Shown: positions 7,471-17,161 of the stretch, one piece after another
Layout: the number at the start of each line of letters is the position of its first letter
Position numbering within the stretch: position 1 is the stretch's first letter
Assembly (NCBI GenBank): GCA_047606545.1
Contig: JASGEI010000020.1
Span: 124,001-188,000, forward strand
Origin: JASGDC01 sp047606545
GTDB taxonomy: Bacteria > Actinomycetota > Actinomycetes > Actinomycetales > Micrococcaceae
DNA length: 64,000 nucleotides
Direction: 5' to 3'
The notes under the pieces: generated by a model
Told to the model about the DNA's origin: nothing
Databases searched by the model: none
The model's input: the letters and a program-made list of their open reading frames with translations, nothing else
Made by a program: the position numbers and the translations under genes

Positions 7471-8574
7471 AATGAAATATACGAAGCGTGGCTACCGCAG
7501 AAATTAGGTAAAATTTGTAGATCTTACTCCGGAGGAACACCATCAGTTAAGAACCATAATTACTATATAGGCAACATACCTTTCATTCGTTCTGGAGAGA
7601 TCAACTCTGAAAGCACAGAACTATTAATTAACGAAACTGCCTTTAATCATTCTTCAGTAAAAATGGTTAGTAGAGGCGATATTCTTTATGCATTATACGG
7701 AGCAACCAGTGGTGAAGTCGCAATCTCAAAGATTAATGGAGCAATTAATCAAGCTATACTTGCCATTAAACCTGAGTGCGGTCATGATACTTACTACATT
7801 TATACGTGGTTAAATAAACAAAGAAAAAAGCTTTTATCAACTTACTTACAAGGAGGACAAGGTAATCTATCGGGGACATTAGTTAAAAGTTTTCGAATAT
7901 ATTCTCCTTTAGAATATGAACAAGAAAAAATTGGTGAGTTTTTCAAAAAAATTGATTCTCTTATCGCTAAGCACACGCAAAAATTAGAGCTTCTTAAGAA
8001 GCTTAAAAAAGGATATTTACAAAAAATATTTTCACAAGAACTAAGGTTTGATGGATTCCATGAACTTTGGAGAAAACAAAAACTAAAAGAAATTATTAGC
8101 TTAGAATTTAAAGGAAAAGCTAAAGCTAATATGCTTGGCAAAGAAAGCAGATATCTTGAGACCAGTTATTTAAATGGAGGGAATTTTTCTTATGTTAGTG
8201 CTAAAGCCGATACACAGAAAACTGATATTTTAATTTTATGGGATGGTTCACAAGCTGGAACTGTATATTACGGGTTTTCAGGAGCACTGGGAACCACTTT
8301 AAAAGCATTCAGGCCAAAATACTCTGGAGACTTTTTGTATCATTTTTTAAAACAACATCAACAAAAAATATATACTCAATATAGGACTCCTAACATCCCC
8401 CATGTTATAAAAACTTTTACCAATGATTTCTTTGTAACTTTACCTTATAATGATGAACAAGAAAGAATTGGCTACTTTCTCAATATGTGTGACAATTTTA
8501 TATCTAAAACTGTAAAAAAAATTGAACTACTAGATAGCCAAAAACAAGGTTATTTGCAAAAAATGTTCATCTAA
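7471..8574 (+). CDS. hsdS: Silent hsdS specificity cassette (no start codon)
   Basis: The frame is open from 7471, right after a TAA, to 8574, giving 367 residues that begin NEIYEAWLPQKLGKICRSYS. There is no start codon before an internal ATG at 7663, and a terminator lies just upstream, so this copy should be silent. It has the two-target-domain layout of type I S subunits: target domain 1 (SGGTPSVKN...), central helix (EFFKKIDSLIAKHTQKLELL), target domain 2 (FKGKAKANMLGK...) and a terminal helix ending YLQKMFI. Its N-terminal 23 bases and its central 112 bases are perfect inverted copies of parts of the expressed hsdS on the other strand, while the target domains differ. It is therefore a reservoir of specificity for DNA inversion. 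Confidence 0.85.
   Translation, partial: NEIYEAWLPQKLGKICRSYSGGTPSVKNHNYYIGNIPFIRSGEINSESTELLINETAFNHSSVKMVSRGDILYALYGATSGEVAISKINGAINQAILAIKPECGHDTYYIYTWLNKQRKKLLSTYLQGGQGNLSGTLVKSFRIYSPLEYEQEKIGEFFKKIDSLIAKHTQKLELLKKLKKGYLQKIFSQELRFDGFHELWRKQKLKEIISLEFKGKAKANMLGKESRYLETSYLNGGNFSYVSAKADTQKTDILILWDGSQAGTVYYGFSGALGTTLKAFRPKYSGDFLYHFLKQHQQKIYTQYRTPNIPHVIKTFTNDFFVTLPYNDEQERIGYFLNMCDNFISKTVKKIELLDSQKQGYLQKMFI
7483..7505. repeat. Inverted repeat IR1, left copy (23 bp)
   Basis: Perfect inverted match to 10621-10643. It encodes EAWLPQK at the start of both hsdS frames. Recombination here would swap whole S genes. Confidence 0.85.
7934..8045. repeat. Inverted repeat IR2, left copy (112 bp)
   Basis: Perfect 112-base inverted match to 10069-10180, checked base by base. 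It encodes the central conserved helix of HsdS. Recombination here would swap the second target domains. Confidence 0.92.
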
Positions 8575-8579
8575 TCCTA

Positions 8580-9503
8580 TTAGAAATTTTGCATAGCTTT
8601 TAACACTTTTTCATTATCTTGAACTTCTAGTTCTCTAATAATATGTAAGTAAGTTTTCTGAGTAGTGGTTATATTTGCATGACCTAGTCTTCTAGCAACC
8701 GATCCTACTGATACACCACTATACAGAAGGATTGAAGCATGAGTATGACGTAAGCCATGCAAACTAATACTTGGAATATTCGCTTGTTTACATAACTTTT
8801 CTAGATGATCATTACTTGTGTCATTGTGAATTCGTTTTCCTGGTTTAAGAAAAATAGGAGTTTCTAGTTTATTTTGTTCTAAAACAACTTTGAAAGATCT
8901 AGCTAGAATCTTATCTATAACAATAGTGCGTTCAGAAGATTTATTCTTCGTAGATGCAAAATCAGCATGGATATTTTTGTAACTCCACGTTTTTGTTATT
9001 GAAATCTGGTTTAAATTAAAATCGAAATCTTTAGGAATAAGTGCAATTGCTTCAGAAAAACGTAGTCCAGTTTTTGCTAATAATAAGATTAGATAATCTA
9101 ATGTTAAATTTCCATCTATATTTAACTGCTTTAATAACTGTTTTAATTCCTCTTTATGTAAGAATTTCTTTTTACGTTTTCTACTAACTGTTCCTTTTAT
9201 TATTGCTTTTCTTGTTGGATCTCTTTTTATAATTTGATCATCAAAAGCGTCTTGCAATGATGATCTTAATTGATGATGAAAATCTAAAGTAGTTCGTTTT
9301 TCATGTGTTTGAGCATATTCATTTAGTACCTGCTGATAACTCTGGCGGTTTAAATTATATAGCTTTAATTGTGGAGCTATTTTCTTAAGGTGCTCACAAT
9401 TAATCAAATATTTATCTAATGTCACTTTACTTACAGCTCCTTGTTTATAAATAGTTATCCACTGTTTGAAGTAAAGATGAAATAACTGTGTTTTATAAGC
9501 CAT
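8580..9503 (-). CDS. Tyrosine recombinase of the hsdS switch
   Basis: 307 residues, phage-integrase family. The N-terminal SAM-like arm-binding domain covers about residues 1-100. Catalytic residues in the C-terminal domain are R148 (TGLRFSEA), H249 and R252 (HGLRH), H275 (LGHANITTT) and nucleophile Y285 (KTYLHI). A lysine near 186-188 fits the beta-hairpin position. The gene lies between the two opposed hsdS copies and inside both inverted-repeat pairs. This is the arrangement of known phase-variable type I systems, where such an enzyme flips the S gene segments. No attachment core or other integrase cargo was seen, so a stand-alone prophage integrase is less likely. Confidence 0.88.
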   Translation of the reverse strand: MAYKTQLFHLYFKQWITIYKQGAVSKVTLDKYLINCEHLKKIAPQLKLYNLNRQSYQQVLNEYAQTHEKRTTLDFHHQLRSSLQDAFDDQIIKRDPTRKAIIKGTVSRKRKKKFLHKEELKQLLKQLNIDGNLTLDYLILLLAKTGLRFSEAIALIPKDFDFNLNQISITKTWSYKNIHADFASTKNKSSERTIVIDKILARSFKVVLEQNKLETPIFLKPGKRIHNDTSNDHLEKLCKQANIPSISLHGLRHTHASILLYSGVSVGSVARRLGHANITTTQKTYLHIIRELEVQDNEKVLKAMQNF

Positions 9504-9548
9504 GTAGATACCTTTCTCGAGAAAAATACCTATTGTAGCTAAAGTAGC

Positions 9549-10709
9549 CTAAATAAACATTTTCTGTAAATAAGCTCTCTTTGTTTGTTTTAGCGTATCT
9601 AATTTCTTAGAATTCATAGTCAAAAGATTATAGATAGTATTACAAAAATTTCCAATCTCTCCCTGCTCTAGCGTTTTAGGGCTAAATATTTTTTTCTTCT
9701 GCACAATTGATATATAGTGCCTAGAATGTCCTTCTTTAGGAATACGGGTTATATTCAGTAATTCAAAAGCAAATCTTATATCGTATGAATCTTTTACATT
9801 TAAAATTTTTAAAGCTGAAGATTTAACTTTAAAAGGAAAATCAACATACTTACTGTCTAGGGTAAAATCATCAAAAATAATGCAAGGTACTTTTTCATAA
9901 AAATCCTTTTCTTGAGTATAGCCTAATGTGAAAGATTTATTTGCTGTCAAAACTGGCACGCCATTTTTGACATAATTTGTGTCACTAACTATATACTTAT
10001 CGGGTCTTTCATAATTAAAGATTTCTTGAAATCTATGTTCTTGCCATGAATCAGTAAACCCTCTAAATCTTAGTTCTTGTGAAAATATTTTTTGTAAATA
10101 TCCTTTTTTAAGCTTCTTAAGAAGCTCTAATTTTTGCGTGTGCTTAGCGATAAGAGAATCAATTTTTTTGAAAAACTCACTAATCTTCTCTTGTTCTGAT
10201 AGCAAAGGGATGAATATTTTATGATTTTTAACTATATTTGAATTCAAATTTACTTGACTTCCTGGTTGACCATATTTACGCCAGATATCTTTGTGTAATT
10301 CTAATTGTTGAAACATAAAATCTATATTGAATTTGGGATTTAAAAAAATCAAAAAACCATCATGTACTCCTGTTTTTACATAATTAATTAAAGGTTTACC
10401 GACTGTGGCTGCAATACTTAACAATAGATGAGGATCATACAATACGCGAGTTTTTTGTTGTCCTAGAACAGACAACTTTTGGGTTAGTCTATGAATTCGC
10501 CCATTTTGTTCGGTTACATCTGCAATTCTTAACCAACCTACATCTGAATTATTGCTAAACCATTTAGCATCACTGATGGGTCTTGGAGAAGCACCTCTTA
10601 CCACATCAGAAACTTCAGAAAATTTCTGCGGTAGCCACGCTTCTGTATACCCTTTGAATCTTAAATCAGGCTGAACTATTTCTTCTTGTTGTTTTTTCTT
10701 TTCAATCAT
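9549..10709 (-). CDS. hsdS: Type I RM specificity subunit HsdS (expressed copy)
   Basis: 386 residues. Layout: N-terminal QPDLRFKGYTEAWLPQKF, target domain 1 (SPRPISDAKWFSN...), central conserved helices (EFFKKIDSLIAKHTQKLELLKKL, about 165-200), repeat-like QELRFRGFTDSW, target domain 2 (NYERPDKYIVSD...), and a C-terminal helix ending YLQKMFI. The S subunit reads the split target sequence for both the methylase and the nuclease. It follows hsdM with two bases between (10709/10712), so it is the expressed copy. Parts are perfectly duplicated in inverted form at 7.5-8.0 kb. Confidence 0.93.
   Translation of the reverse strand: MIEKKKQQEEIVQPDLRFKGYTEAWLPQKFSEVSDVVRGASPRPISDAKWFSNNSDVGWLRIADVTEQNGRIHRLTQKLSVLGQQKTRVLYDPHLLLSIAATVGKPLINYVKTGVHDGFLIFLNPKFNIDFMFQQLELHKDIWRKYGQPGSQVNLNSNIVKNHKIFIPLLSEQEKISEFFKKIDSLIAKHTQKLELLKKLKKGYLQKIFSQELRFRGFTDSWQEHRFQEIFNYERPDKYIVSDTNYVKNGVPVLTANKSFTLGYTQEKDFYEKVPCIIFDDFTLDSKYVDFPFKVKSSALKILNVKDSYDIRFAFELLNITRIPKEGHSRHYISIVQKKKIFSPKTLEQGEIGNFCNTIYNLLTMNSKKLDTLKQTKRAYLQKMFI
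10069..10180. repeat. Inverted repeat IR2, right copy (112 bp)
   Basis: Partner of 7934-8045, identical in inverted orientation. It lies in the middle of the expressed hsdS. Confidence 0.92.
10621..10643. repeat. Inverted repeat IR1, right copy (23 bp)
   Basis: Partner of 7483-7505, near the 5' end of the expressed hsdS. Only the sequence to the right of it carries the start codon and the link to hsdM. Confidence 0.85.
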
Positions 10710-10711
10710 AG

Positions 10712-12367
10712 CTACTTGCCTTCTTTTCTATGTGGTTTAGTTTCCACAAGTTGAGCTTCCATTTCAGCAAATTCAGCTTCAAGCTCTGCAATTTCTTTAT
10801 CTAGTTTTGCAATTTCTGCTTTGACTTCGTTTATGTCAATCGGCTCTTCTTCTTCGAAAGTATCTACATAACGTGGAATATTTAAGTTGAACTCATTTTC
10901 TTCAATCTCATCGAAGTCGGCTACATGTGCGTACTTATCAACATCTTTACGTTCATTATAGGTTTCGATAATCTTGTCAATATCAGAATCACGAAGGATA
11001 TTTTGTTTCTTGCCCTTTTCAAAGTCATTACTTGCATCAATAAAAAGAATATCCTTGTTAGCACGATTCTTATTGAACACTAAAACTACAGTTGGAATTC
11101 CGGTAGAGAAGAAGATTCCTGCAGGTAAACCAATTACGGCATCAAGCCAGTTTTTCTCAATGATTTTCTGTCTAATTGCACTCTCTGCAGCACCTCGAAA
11201 CAAAACACCGTGTGGCAACACAATAGCCATTGTGCCGTCTTCTTTTAAGTGATAAAGCGCGTGCTGCACAAAAGCAAAATCTGCTTTAGACTTAGGAGCT
11301 AATCTACCGTAGTCTTTGAATCTTGGATCTTTAAGTTTATTAGCATTGTTATCCCATTTCTGTGAATATGGTGGGTTTGCAACTACTGCATCGAAACTAC
11401 GTGGCCTATCAACACCATCAGTATCTGTTCCATCAGGCCAATCTTGTTCAAGAGTATCAGCATTGCGTAAATCCATATTTTGGTAATCCGTACCATGCAT
11501 CATAAGATTCATTCGTGCAAGGTTGTAGGTTGTGGTGTTTAATTCTTGGCCATGAAAATGCACACTTCCCTTTTGTTCGCGACGTGGAAGTTCGTTCTTA
11601 ACAGTAAGAAGTAGTGACCCCGAACCCATTGTAGGGTCATAAACTGTGAATTGTTTATCGTCAGGAGCATCTAAAGTTACAAGTTTTGCAAGCACTCTAG
11701 AAACTTGGTGTGGAGTATAGAATTCCCCTGCTTTCTTTCCTGAATTACCAGCAAATTGTGCAATCAAATATTCATAAACATCTCCCAAAACATCACGACC
11801 ATTTTCTTGGTAATCAAATTCATTAACGAGTTCCACAATGCCTGTTAATGCTTTCGCTCGTGAAGTTGTACTTGTACCAAGCCTAGAATTGTTTAAATTA
11901 ACATCAGCAAAAATCTCACGAAAATCTTGTTGTGCATTAACGTTTAACATCGCATTTTTATCAAACTCATCAAACATTTCTTGATAGTCGGAAGGCTGTA
12001 TTTTCTTTTGTTCTGCTTTCTCCACAATAGTCGCCCAAGTAAACTCTGGCGGAATAACGTAACCTAGCCCCGATGATATTTCTTGAATATAATCTTCTAA
12101 ATCATCACCTGAGGCTTGTTTACGATAAACATCATTAATGTTTTTATTATCGTCAAGGTCCAAAAGATTCTGGTCTTCTAAATACTTTTCCTGACGTTCA
12201 GACAGATAACGGTAAAACATGAAACCTAATATATAATTACGGAATTCACTAGCATCCATATTGCCACGCAAATTATTAGCCATTTCCCATAATTTAGCAG
12301 TAATATTTTGCGTGGCACTTTCTGTAGTAGATTCTATATTCTCTTTTTTATTTTCTGCGGTAGTCAT
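10712..12367 (-). CDS. hsdM: Type I RM DNA N6-adenine methyltransferase HsdM
   Basis: 551 residues. The helical N-terminal HsdM domain covers about 20-160 (LRGNMDASEFRNYILGFMFYRYL). The methyltransferase domain has FYTP (216-219), the SAM motif DPTMGSG (244-250) and the catalytic NPPY (331-334). The C-terminal end (about 505-545) is a Glu/Lys/Leu-rich coiled coil. HsdM pairs with HsdS to methylate adenines in the target and with HsdR to restrict unmodified DNA. It sits between hsdR (8-base gap) and hsdS (2-base gap) on the same strand, so the three are one operon. All motifs are intact. Confidence 0.96.
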   Translation of the reverse strand: MTTAENKKENIESTTESATQNITAKLWEMANNLRGNMDASEFRNYILGFMFYRYLSERQEKYLEDQNLLDLDDNKNINDVYRKQASGDDLEDYIQEISSGLGYVIPPEFTWATIVEKAEQKKIQPSDYQEMFDEFDKNAMLNVNAQQDFREIFADVNLNNSRLGTSTTSRAKALTGIVELVNEFDYQENGRDVLGDVYEYLIAQFAGNSGKKAGEFYTPHQVSRVLAKLVTLDAPDDKQFTVYDPTMGSGSLLLTVKNELPRREQKGSVHFHGQELNTTTYNLARMNLMMHGTDYQNMDLRNADTLEQDWPDGTDTDGVDRPRSFDAVVANPPYSQKWDNNANKLKDPRFKDYGRLAPKSKADFAFVQHALYHLKEDGTMAIVLPHGVLFRGAAESAIRQKIIEKNWLDAVIGLPAGIFFSTGIPTVVLVFNKNRANKDILFIDASNDFEKGKKQNILRDSDIDKIIETYNERKDVDKYAHVADFDEIEENEFNLNIPRYVDTFEEEEPIDINEVKAEIAKLDKEIAELEAEFAEMEAQLVETKPHRKEGK

Positions 12368-12375
12368 TCTTATTC

Positions 12376-15300
12376 CTAATAGTTTTCAATTAGTTCATCT
12401 GCGAACTTCTTTAAAGATTCACGTAATTGTGTACGATATTTTAATTTTCTAAGGCTTCTTATCTCTTCTGTTTCTGCATACTCTTGATAATTGTCCTGAC
12501 CTCGTTTAAGCAATTCAGATAGACTTCCTTCAGAATCAAGATCATCAGCTTTAAGAATATGCTTGTTTAACATAGACTTTAGGATTTTATCTTGAGAAGC
12601 TGGCAGTCCCCAAGTAATTCTGAAGTTACGAATTTCTTTCTGGCGTGCCTCTTTATTATGATCCTGAATAGCTTGGTTAACTTGATGTGCTTCCATAGGA
12701 TACTCTGGAGCAACCTCACCTTCATCAAGAGCATTTATATAACGTTCAGTTTGTTTAGCAATTTTACGATCCTCCATTTGTCCAGTTTTTTGAGTTAACT
12801 CTTTACGAGCACTTGCAGCCTTTTCAGTATCATTTTCGTGAAGCGCATTAGCATAATCTGCGATCAATTCGCTAATGTAATCAAAATTGACTTCTACATC
12901 ATTGATATGAGTCATATCGAAGCTCAAATCAGTAAACAATACTCCTTGGTTTTCTGCCATTCTTTCTTTAAGATCATTAGTCAGTGAACCAGTTAACCTT
13001 TCTTCTTGTTCTTTTGAAATCTCTAACTGTCCAAGAAGTTTCTCAGGTTCATCATAATTATAGTTATCGTCTTGTTTAAGCTCGTTCACTAACTTGTTAT
13101 ACTTACGCATCAGGTGTTGCAACTCCTCTTGTTGAGCTTCACTGTGTGGGAGTTGTTCAAAATCATCAGTTAGTTCTGAAATTTTTTCCAGGTTTTCTTG
13201 TGCTTGCTGTAGAGTCTCTTCATAGGGTTTAGCAATAATATCAGCATCTTCGCTGCCTGGTTCTTCAATTCTTTCAATTTTATCTAATTCTGCAGATGCT
13301 CTATCTGCAAAAGTGGCAAGAGCTTCATTCATTAACTTTTCAGAATTAGCCGGCCAGCGATAATTAATAACACGTCCATGTGGTTTTAGCTCAAAGTTAT
13401 GCATGCGGTTAGTACGGGAATATGCTTGCACTAACCCAGCACCTTTAAGAGTTCTATCCACATATAAAGTATTCAGTTCAGCAGCATCAAAACCAGTAAG
13501 TAACTGATCAACGACAATTACTAGATCAAGATATTTACCGTCGCTAACTTTTTTATTAGCACGCTCCATAACACTCTCAAAATATTCTTTAACTTGATCA
13601 TCACGGTATGGAGTGCCAAACTCTTGCTCATAATCATCCATAACTCTACGCAAGGATTTATTTTTGTTTAGCATATTCGTACTATTACTAGTATCTTGCG
13701 AAAAAGTTACAGTTACTTTAAGATGTTTCTTACCTGCGGCAACAAGCTCTTTATTCTTACGTTTAAATGCATCATAATACATCATTGCCATTGGGGTTGA
13801 AGGGTTATTTCCTCCAACATGCGTGGTCAACATTGCATTATATCGATAATCATTAGAACGATTACGCCAGTTCTCGACTATATCATCAACAACTAGACGC
13901 ACATGTGTTTCGTTCTTATCGTAAACACTTGTCGAAACCATGTCGTCCATATCTTCATCTTTTAGATTTTCAAGCCGTTCTTGAATTTTTTCTTCAGACC
14001 ATTTTGGATATTTTTCCTTGAAGAATCCTGGAAGATACTCCTCTTTAAGAGTCTCTGGAGGTAGCGTTGTCTTAAAGTCAACTTTAAAACCAAGTACATT
14101 CCTATCCGAAATAGCTTCACGAATAGTGTAAACATGCAATGGTTCACCAAAAATATCAGCAGTAGTGACACCTTCAAAACGCGGAGTACCTGTGTAACCA
14201 ACCCAAGCTGCTTTAGGGAAAGAATTCTTAATGTTTTGGAGCATATCTCCTGCAACTGAACGATGTGCTTCATCTACAAGAAACACAATATTTTGATCCG
14301 GAACTTTAAACTTGCTATTTTTAACAAAATTATCCATCTTTTGGATAGAAGTTACAATAACGCCCTTATCATTTTTAAGTTTCTTCGCTAAATCTCTCGT
14401 ATTGGCAGTTTCGGAAATTACACCACCTTTATTGTTGTCTAAAGAGTCAGGGTCATAAGCCTGATAATTTTCAAAAGTTTGATTGGTTAAAGCAACACGG
14501 TCTACCATAAAAACAACTTTGTCAACATTAGGTAAACGCGAAGCAAGCCAAGCTGTCTTGAAACTTGTGATAGTTTTACCAGAACCTGTCGTATGCCAGA
14601 TATAACCTGCTTCTGTAGCATCGTATCCAAACTGAATAGACCGGATTTTCTCAATAACTCGCTTAGTGGCGTAAACTTGATAAGAACGCATTACTTTCAA
14701 CATTTGGTTACCAGCTGTTCCGTCAAGAATCATATAGCTAGTAGCCATTTGATGAGCCATTGGAATTGAAAGAACTAAGTTAGAGAACTCTCGCCAATCA
14801 CGCACTACAGTATTATCTTTTTCACGTTGCCATTGGAAGGCAAAATCCTTATTAAACTTTCCTGACACAGTATTAGCCATATATCGAATACTTGTTGGAG
14901 TCATTCCCACAAGAATTTGCACTGTCGAAAAAATATCAGTGTACTGCTGTTCATCAATATATTGCTCCATTTGATTTAAAGCTTCATTAGCATTATGAGA
15001 ATTAGTTTTCTCTTCAATTTGAATAATTGGTAAGCCATTGATTAACAAAGTAGTATCAAAACGGCGAGCTTTACGGTTTGCGATAATAGCTTTACGTTCA
15101 ATTTGATTTACTACTTGGTAAACAGTATTTCCTGCACCTACTTGTGCTTGGTCGAAAACTGTTAAGTAAACATGTTTCCCATCTTCAAGGTCAACTTCTA
15201 CCTGGGAAACACCGTTGAGTCCATAAAGAAATTTACCTGCTTCAAAAGGAGTTTTAAGTGTTGTAATTTCACTCTTTACTTGTGCAAACTCTGCTTCAGT

Positions 15301-15465
15301 AAGCTTTTTCTTAAGTTTATCTTGATTATTTTTCTCAAGAATTTCTTTAAAGTTGTCCCAAAGATCCTCTGTAGTTTTAATATCAGATCGGTACTGCCAT
15401 TGTTTTGATCCACCAATATTTGTTAAATGTTCAATGAGTTCATTCTCAAATTCTAGTTCATTCAT
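12376..15465 (-). CDS. hsdR: Type I RM endonuclease/translocase HsdR
   Basis: The open frame can start at GTG 15477, but ATG 15465 has GGA at a better distance, so about 1029 residues are proposed. Numbered from the longer start, the nuclease core shows D141 and IEEK (E155-K157). The translocase has Walker A TGSGKT (297-302) and DEAH (402-405), with later helicase motifs including GYTGTPRF and the QAYSRTNR box. A long helical C-terminal part binds HsdM. The protein translocates DNA using ATP and cuts at a distance from the site. It is first gene of the hsdRMS operon. Full length, no break seen. Confidence 0.95.
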   Translation of the reverse strand: MNELEFENELIEHLTNIGGSKQWQYRSDIKTTEDLWDNFKEILEKNNQDKLKKKLTEAEFAQVKSEITTLKTPFEAGKFLYGLNGVSQVEVDLEDGKHVYLTVFDQAQVGAGNTVYQVVNQIERKAIIANRKARRFDTTLLINGLPIIQIEEKTNSHNANEALNQMEQYIDEQQYTDIFSTVQILVGMTPTSIRYMANTVSGKFNKDFAFQWQREKDNTVVRDWREFSNLVLSIPMAHQMATSYMILDGTAGNQMLKVMRSYQVYATKRVIEKIRSIQFGYDATEAGYIWHTTGSGKTITSFKTAWLASRLPNVDKVVFMVDRVALTNQTFENYQAYDPDSLDNNKGGVISETANTRDLAKKLKNDKGVIVTSIQKMDNFVKNSKFKVPDQNIVFLVDEAHRSVAGDMLQNIKNSFPKAAWVGYTGTPRFEGVTTADIFGEPLHVYTIREAISDRNVLGFKVDFKTTLPPETLKEEYLPGFFKEKYPKWSEEKIQERLENLKDEDMDDMVSTSVYDKNETHVRLVVDDIVENWRNRSNDYRYNAMLTTHVGGNNPSTPMAMMYYDAFKRKNKELVAAGKKHLKVTVTFSQDTSNSTNMLNKNKSLRRVMDDYEQEFGTPYRDDQVKEYFESVMERANKKVSDGKYLDLVIVVDQLLTGFDAAELNTLYVDRTLKGAGLVQAYSRTNRMHNFELKPHGRVINYRWPANSEKLMNEALATFADRASAELDKIERIEEPGSEDADIIAKPYEETLQQAQENLEKISELTDDFEQLPHSEAQQEELQHLMRKYNKLVNELKQDDNYNYDEPEKLLGQLEISKEQEERLTGSLTNDLKERMAENQGVLFTDLSFDMTHINDVEVNFDYISELIADYANALHENDTEKAASARKELTQKTGQMEDRKIAKQTERYINALDEGEVAPEYPMEAHQVNQAIQDHNKEARQKEIRNFRITWGLPASQDKILKSMLNKHILKADDLDSEGSLSELLKRGQDNYQEYAETEEIRSLRKLKYRTQLRESLKKFADELIENY

Positions 15466-15759
15466 TAATTTATCCACTCGTAACTATTAATGCTATTAAT
15501 TTGTAATTATTAAATAATATAGTTCTGTGTTTAATTATAAAGTACACAAATAACCAAGAAAAATTTAAAGTTAAAACTAAAAACTAAGGGAATGTCCCAT
15601 ATAAGTTAGAGCTTTATCATGAGAATAGTAGCGTTTAAGTTGGTATAAGCAATCTAAATTGATTGAGTTGTTTGTGGCTGGCAGTACTGCTAGAACCGCA
15701 ATTCTAGATAAGTTACTTACTACAAGACATAATTTTGTTATACCAGCACATCTAAATAT
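15466..15759. other. Intergenic stretch without recognisable feature
   Basis: About 290 bases between hsdR and the DUF234-type ATPase gene. Read in all frames, I see no protein-like continuation and no strong hairpin. It must contain the hsdR promoter, but no clear -35/-10 pair stands out in the AT-rich sequence. Confidence 0.4.
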
Positions 15760-17151
15760 CTACATTTCAGCAAACGTAACTAACCTACACCCAACTTTCT
15801 CAGCAAGCTCTCTGCATTCCTTAGTAAAACCAGTTTTGGCAAATAAATACAAATGCTTTGTTGGATAGTAAAATAGTTCGCTATTCTTAATAAGCTTCTC
15901 TAAAGTTGAAACTCCAACTAAATTCTTGCTCCATTTACATTCGCCGAAGTAGCCTACTAACCCATCGAAATCATGGCCAACTATATCTATTTCGACTTCT
16001 TTTCGAGTCTTATCATCTGTGCCCCACCACAAACCAATTCTTTGGAAAGGTGTTGGCACGATTGAAGTGTCGTCATAGTGTTTCCATAAATAATCTCTTG
16101 AAAGTTCTTCAAAATTAGCGGCTAAGAAATGTGGTATTTCTTTTTCTATAGCTAACCAAATATCTATTTCTTGCTCAATGAAATCAATATTTTTAGGAAT
16201 AAAAGTGTGCCAGAATCTAAACATTCCATCAGCTATACGATATAAAGTTCTCTTAGTTTTAGGTTTGTCAATTTCAGTTATTGGGACAATCTTTTCAACT
16301 ATTCCTAACGCAATCAGCTCTCTTAAATAACTCGTAATTGTAGAGCTAGGTATCTGGGTTTTAGTAGCAATATCATTTTGCTTAGAAGCTCCTTCAGCAA
16401 TAGCTGTAATAATCGAGTTGTAATTGATAGGGTTACGTAATTCTTGTTTTAATAAATTTGAAGGCTCTTCAAAAAGATAGGCATCTGGAGTTAAAAAACT
16501 ATCTGATATATTCTCTCTCAATGTTTCTTCTGTATTTATTAACGATAGGTAACGAGGGATACCTCCAGTAATGGCATGCAAAGTGAAAGCAGTCTCTTTG
16601 TCCAACTTTGGAAAATATTCACAAGTTTCGTCAAAATTAAATGGCTTAATTTTAAATTGTCTAGTTCTTCTGCCATAAAGTGGGCTCTGATAACCTAACA
16701 CTTGATTTTCCATAAATGACATAGATGAACCACAAAGAATTAAAAACAATTTACTTTGCAAAAAATGATGATCAATGAAATATTGCAAAATTGAGCTAAC
16801 TGCCGGACTTGCTTTAGCTAGAAAAGGATATTCATCAATTACTAGCACTAATCGTTCTTTCTCAATATTTTTAGCTAAATACGAAAATGCCTCATCAAAG
16901 TTTTTAAAACTAGCTTCAACAGGGTTTTCTTTATCTTCAAAACTCAAAATTGCTTTACTAAATCTAGCTAAGTTATTAGCTGCATTCTCTTCTACTCCAG
17001 TAAAATATATTGCCTTTTTATCTTTCAAAAACTCATTAATTAGAGTAGTTTTCCCTACGCGCCTACGACCATATATAATTGCAAACTCAAAAGAATCTTT
17101 CGCATACATCTTATTTAGCTTTTTGAGTTCAGATTCTCTACCGACAAACAT
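15760..17151 (-). CDS. AAA/STAND-like ATPase with C-terminal DUF234 nuclease-like domain
   Basis: 463 residues from ATG 17151, chosen because AAGGA lies six bases ahead; an in-frame ATG at 17157 overlaps no spacer. Walker A is GRRRVGKTT (28-36), Walker B is LVLVIDEYPF (DE at 106-107), and sensor-like LFLILCGSS follows. A winged-helix segment (ASKQNDIATKTQIPSSTITSYLREL) comes next, then the DUF234 region, in which VGYFGECKWSKN resembles a PD-(D/E)XK core. The family is common in archaea, bifidobacteria and other anaerobes, often in mobile regions, and its function is unclear. A 19-bp perfect inverted repeat touches its ribosome-binding site, suggesting self-regulation through the winged helix. 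Confidence 0.8.
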   Translation of the reverse strand: MFVGRESELKKLNKMYAKDSFEFAIIYGRRRVGKTTLINEFLKDKKAIYFTGVEENAANNLARFSKAILSFEDKENPVEASFKNFDEAFSYLAKNIEKERLVLVIDEYPFLAKASPAVSSILQYFIDHHFLQSKLFLILCGSSMSFMENQVLGYQSPLYGRRTRQFKIKPFNFDETCEYFPKLDKETAFTLHAITGGIPRYLSLINTEETLRENISDSFLTPDAYLFEEPSNLLKQELRNPINYNSIITAIAEGASKQNDIATKTQIPSSTITSYLRELIALGIVEKIVPITEIDKPKTKRTLYRIADGMFRFWHTFIPKNIDFIEQEIDIWLAIEKEIPHFLAANFEELSRDYLWKHYDDTSIVPTPFQRIGLWWGTDDKTRKEVEIDIVGHDFDGLVGYFGECKWSKNLVGVSTLEKLIKNSELFYYPTKHLYLFAKTGFTKECRELAEKVGCRLVTFAEM

Positions 17152-17161
17152 GGACATTCCT

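Noticed and set aside
8580..9503. Prophage or integrative-element integrase
   Set aside because: No phage genes or attachment repeats surround it, and its place between opposed hsdS copies explains it better.
8560..9570. Third inverted-repeat pair at the hsdS 3' ends
   Set aside because: The coding ends resemble each other (YLQKMFI) but DNA identity is broken every few bases, so it is only protein-level similarity.
15659..15868. Plus-strand frame of 69 codons
   Set aside because: It runs into the 3' end of the ATPase gene and has no ribosome site or protein-like pattern.
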